A stretch of DNA of 7,583 nt from Deltaproteobacteria bacterium (GTDB lineage Bacteria > Desulfobacterota > Desulfobacteria > Desulfobacterales > BuS5). This document shows, one piece after another, positions 6,329 to 7,583 of this stretch. The notes below the pieces were generated by a model that saw nothing but the letters and a program-made list of their open reading frames with translations, made no database searches and was not told the DNA's origin. Position numbers and translations under genes: made by a program. How positions within the stretch are numbered: position 1 is the stretch's first letter; every line of letters begins with the position of its first letter. The DNA lies in assembly GCA_021157555.1 (NCBI GenBank), contig JAGGWL010000373.1:1-7583 (forward strand). Direction: 5' to 3'.

Positions 6329-6365
6329 CAAACCAATATCCTAACTTTATTTTAAAGTATAATAT

Positions 6366-6384
6366 TTATTTCGTTCTCGTTTCT
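6366..6384 (+). repeat. Degraded copy of the dispersed repeat
   Basis: This matches copy D positions 6215-6233 at 16 of 19 bases, and all three differences are C to T. No right arm remains. It lies 14 bases before the Shine-Dalgarno sequence of the 70-codon gene, so it probably forms part of that gene's leader. Confidence 0.5.
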
Positions 6385-6397
6385 ATAACTTATAATC

Positions 6398-6406
6398 AGG
6401 AGGTGA
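6398..6406 (+). promoter_or_regulatory. Perfect Shine-Dalgarno of the 70-codon gene
   Basis: AGGAGGTGA is a full-length complement of the 16S rRNA 3' tail. It lies four bases before the ATG, and is the main evidence that this short ORF is translated, probably efficiently. Confidence 0.9.
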
Positions 6407-6410
6407 GCAA

Positions 6411-6623
6411 ATGGATAGTAATCGTTTAATGACAATAAACATAGTATCAAACATTTTAACTGCTTATTACACCGCACAAAACAGTTTCTGTATTGTAAAT
6501 AAAAAAGAGCCTGACCTCAAGGAAAGGGAAGAGTTATATAAAACTGTTGTTAGAAGTTTTGAAAACTTATCCACCTCGTACTTTAAGGATATTGAAGATA
6601 TAGCTGAAGGTACCCCAAAATAA
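6411..6623 (+). CDS. Small hypothetical protein, 70 aa
   Basis: I do not recognise the family. The start is fixed by a perfect AGGAGGTGA, and an intrinsic terminator begins 25 bases after the stop, so it appears to be a single-gene transcript. The protein looks like two amphipathic helices: residues about 4-28 (LMTINIVSNILTAYYTAQNSF, moderately hydrophobic, one Cys at residue 27) and about 34-65, highly charged (KEREELYKTVVRSFENLS). A linker with Lys, Glu and Pro lies between them. There is no signal peptide; the first helix contains Asn, Thr and Tyr and is not convincing as a membrane segment. It could be a small regulator, an adaptor or a helical-bundle oligomer. Neighbouring genes diverge or are separately transcribed, so context gives no function. 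Confidence 0.8.
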   Translation: MDSNRLMTINIVSNILTAYYTAQNSFCIVNKKEPDLKEREELYKTVVRSFENLSTSYFKDIEDIAEGTPK

Positions 6624-6647
6624 TTATACTATATTACATAACTTACG

Positions 6648-6682
6648 GGCAAGCACGTTTCTAATTGCGGGCTTGCCTTTTT
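6648..6682 (+). terminator. Rho-independent terminator after the 70-codon gene
   Basis: GGCAAGC (6648-6654) pairs with GCTTGCC (6671-6677). After an A-G mismatch the stem continues for two more pairs (6656-6657 with 6668-6669). A run of five T (6678-6682) follows directly. Confidence 0.85.
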
Positions 6683-6787
6683 AGACTCAAACAAGCGTTT
6701 TAACTATAAACACCTGCTTTGCAATTCCTCACGAAACCTGTAAACTATCACACATTATTTCCTAACAAAAATTAGTATGCATTTTAA

Positions 6788-6804
6788 ATATAGTTATGCT
6801 ATAT
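6788..6804. promoter_or_regulatory. Inverted repeat upstream of the aminotransferase
   Basis: ATATAG and CTATAT form 6-bp arms around TTATG in a very AT-rich stretch, about 50 bp before the aminotransferase ATG. A TATAAA at 6820-6825 could be a -10 box, but no convincing -35 accompanies it. Such dyads arise easily by chance in AT-rich DNA. The rest of 6683-6854 holds nothing I can name. Confidence 0.2.
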
Positions 6805-6854
6805 GTATTCATTATGTCCTATAAAATGTTATCTCTAACAATATAAAAAAAACA

Positions 6855-7583
6855 ATGACAATTTCAAAAAATATTAAGGCTATTCTTAATAAATCCTCAT
6901 GGATACGTAGAATGTTCGAAGAGGGAGCCCATCTGAAGGAAAAATATGGGTCGGAAAATGTTTACGATTTCAGCCTGGGCAATCCCAATCTGCAGCCTCC
7001 TGAAGATTTTATTGAAAAATTAAAAAATATTGTAAATAGATCCGGCCATGGGGATCACGCCTATATGCCCAATGCAGGATACCCACATGTGAGAAGTTCA
7101 ATTGCCGCATTTATTGCAAAAGAGCATCAGATAAATATTACAGGTGATGAAATTATAATGACCTGCGGTGCGGCTGGGGCTCTAAATGTTATCCTGAAAA
7201 CGATACTTGATGCTGGAGATGAGGTCATTACTCCTGCGCCCTATTTTGTGGAGTACGGTTTTTATGCAGGCAACCATGGCGGTATACTTAAAACAGTGCC
7301 GACAAATCAGGACTTTACTCTGAACATAAAAGCCATAGCTGATGCAATTACAAAAAAAACCAGAGCAATTATAATTAATTCTCCGAATAATCCTACTGGT
7401 CAAATATATTCAAAAACGAGCCTGGATGAACTTGGGGTTCTTTTAAAAGAGGCCGGGGAAAAGATGAACACCATCATTTATCTTATTTCCGATGAACCAT
7501 ACAGAAAAATCGTATATGATGATTTTACAGTGCCCTCTATTTTCAAATGCTGTAAAAACAGCATAATAGCCACTTCATACTCA
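6855..7583 (+). CDS. PLP-dependent aminotransferase, class I/II, fold type I (3' end missing)
   Basis: The first 243 residues are seen; the gene runs off the window. It should transfer an amino group between an amino acid and a 2-oxo acid in the cytosol. Fold-type I landmarks appear in order: SLGNPN (40-45), YMPNAGYPHVR (70-80), TCGAAGALN (103-111) for the PLP phosphate, PAPYFVEY (127-134) at the ring-stacking position, NSPNNPTG (175-182) with Asn179 for the PLP hydroxyl, and SDEPYR (212-217) with Asp213 for the pyridine nitrogen and Tyr216. The last residues, ATSYS, are the segment just before the PLP-binding Lys, so the cofactor lysine would be the next codon outside. It belongs with AspC/AlaT/branched-chain-like enzymes; the substrate is not decided. 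The ATG at 6855 is the only start before an in-frame stop at 6822-6824, yet no Shine-Dalgarno is visible, only an A-rich leader. Confidence 0.92.
   Translation, partial: MTISKNIKAILNKSSWIRRMFEEGAHLKEKYGSENVYDFSLGNPNLQPPEDFIEKLKNIVNRSGHGDHAYMPNAGYPHVRSSIAAFIAKEHQINITGDEIIMTCGAAGALNVILKTILDAGDEVITPAPYFVEYGFYAGNHGGILKTVPTNQDFTLNIKAIADAITKKTRAIIINSPNNPTGQIYSKTSLDELGVLLKEAGEKMNTIIYLISDEPYRKIVYDDFTVPSIFKCCKNSIIATSYS

Larger units (their letters stand above)
6072..6410. other. Divergent intergenic region, AT-rich, 339 bp
   Basis: This region separates the leftward glycosyltransferase from the rightward 70-codon gene and must hold promoters for both. I see no ORF with a credible start. It contains a dyad at 6118-6133, a long repeat copy at 6210-6245, a dyad overlapping a TTGACA at 6316-6328, a TATAAT at 6358-6363 and a decayed repeat copy at 6366-6384. 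No clear pair of -35 and -10 boxes with 16-18 bp spacing could be fixed on either strand. Confidence 0.6.

Noticed and set aside
6319..6363. TTGACA and TATAAT as one sigma70 promoter
   Set aside because: The two hexamers are 33 bp apart, about twice the workable spacing.
2762..6384. CRISPR array from the TTTCGTCC-type repeats
   Set aside because: Copies are kilobases apart or differ in length, with no regular spacers and no cas genes.

Overview
The window looks like bacterial chromosome from an AT-leaning Gram-negative lineage. Clean Shine-Dalgarno sites, short operons and dispersed palindromic repeats (one carrying GAGACGCAAAATTTTGCGTC, others built on TTTCGTCCCCGTTCC) recall Desulfobacterota, although repeats of this style also occur in cyanobacteria and Bacteroidota. 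The taxonomic call is therefore an inference of low to moderate confidence. No rRNA, tRNA, CRISPR array, transposase or integrase is visible.

Left block (1-2754, + strand): the 3' part of a gene encoding a helix-hairpin-helix-like segment, an Ig-like (Big_1-type) beta domain and a helical C-terminal region. It is fused stop-to-start (TAATG) to a 542-residue, beta-rich protein with no signal peptide. I cannot name either gene. The look is that of a structural or adhesive protein pair, such as a phage tail, contractile-injection particle or surface assembly. This block is visibly richer in G+C than what follows.

Middle block (2755-6209): a repeat hairpin leads directly into a PfkB-family sugar kinase (+ strand) that resembles E. 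coli Pfk-2. Convergent to it on the - strand is a two-gene operon: a GT4-like retaining glycosyltransferase, then a HAD-family hydrolase overlapping it by 11 nt. The convergent gap holds a perfect 30-bp palindrome and an 11-bp fragment of the same repeat. A second long copy of the repeat, in the same orientation, lies beyond the glycosyltransferase promoter region, so direct copies bracket the three-gene cassette. The glycosyltransferase plus HAD arrangement fits a two-step route (glycosyl transfer to a phosphorylated acceptor, then dephosphorylation), and the kinase supplies or consumes hexose phosphate in the same metabolic area. That pathway reading is inference.

Right block (6210-7583): an AT-rich divergent intergenic region carries repeat copies and possible operator dyads. 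Next comes a self-contained 70-codon gene with a perfect Shine-Dalgarno sequence and its own intrinsic terminator. The window ends inside a fold-type I PLP-dependent aminotransferase, exactly one residue before the expected PLP-binding lysine.
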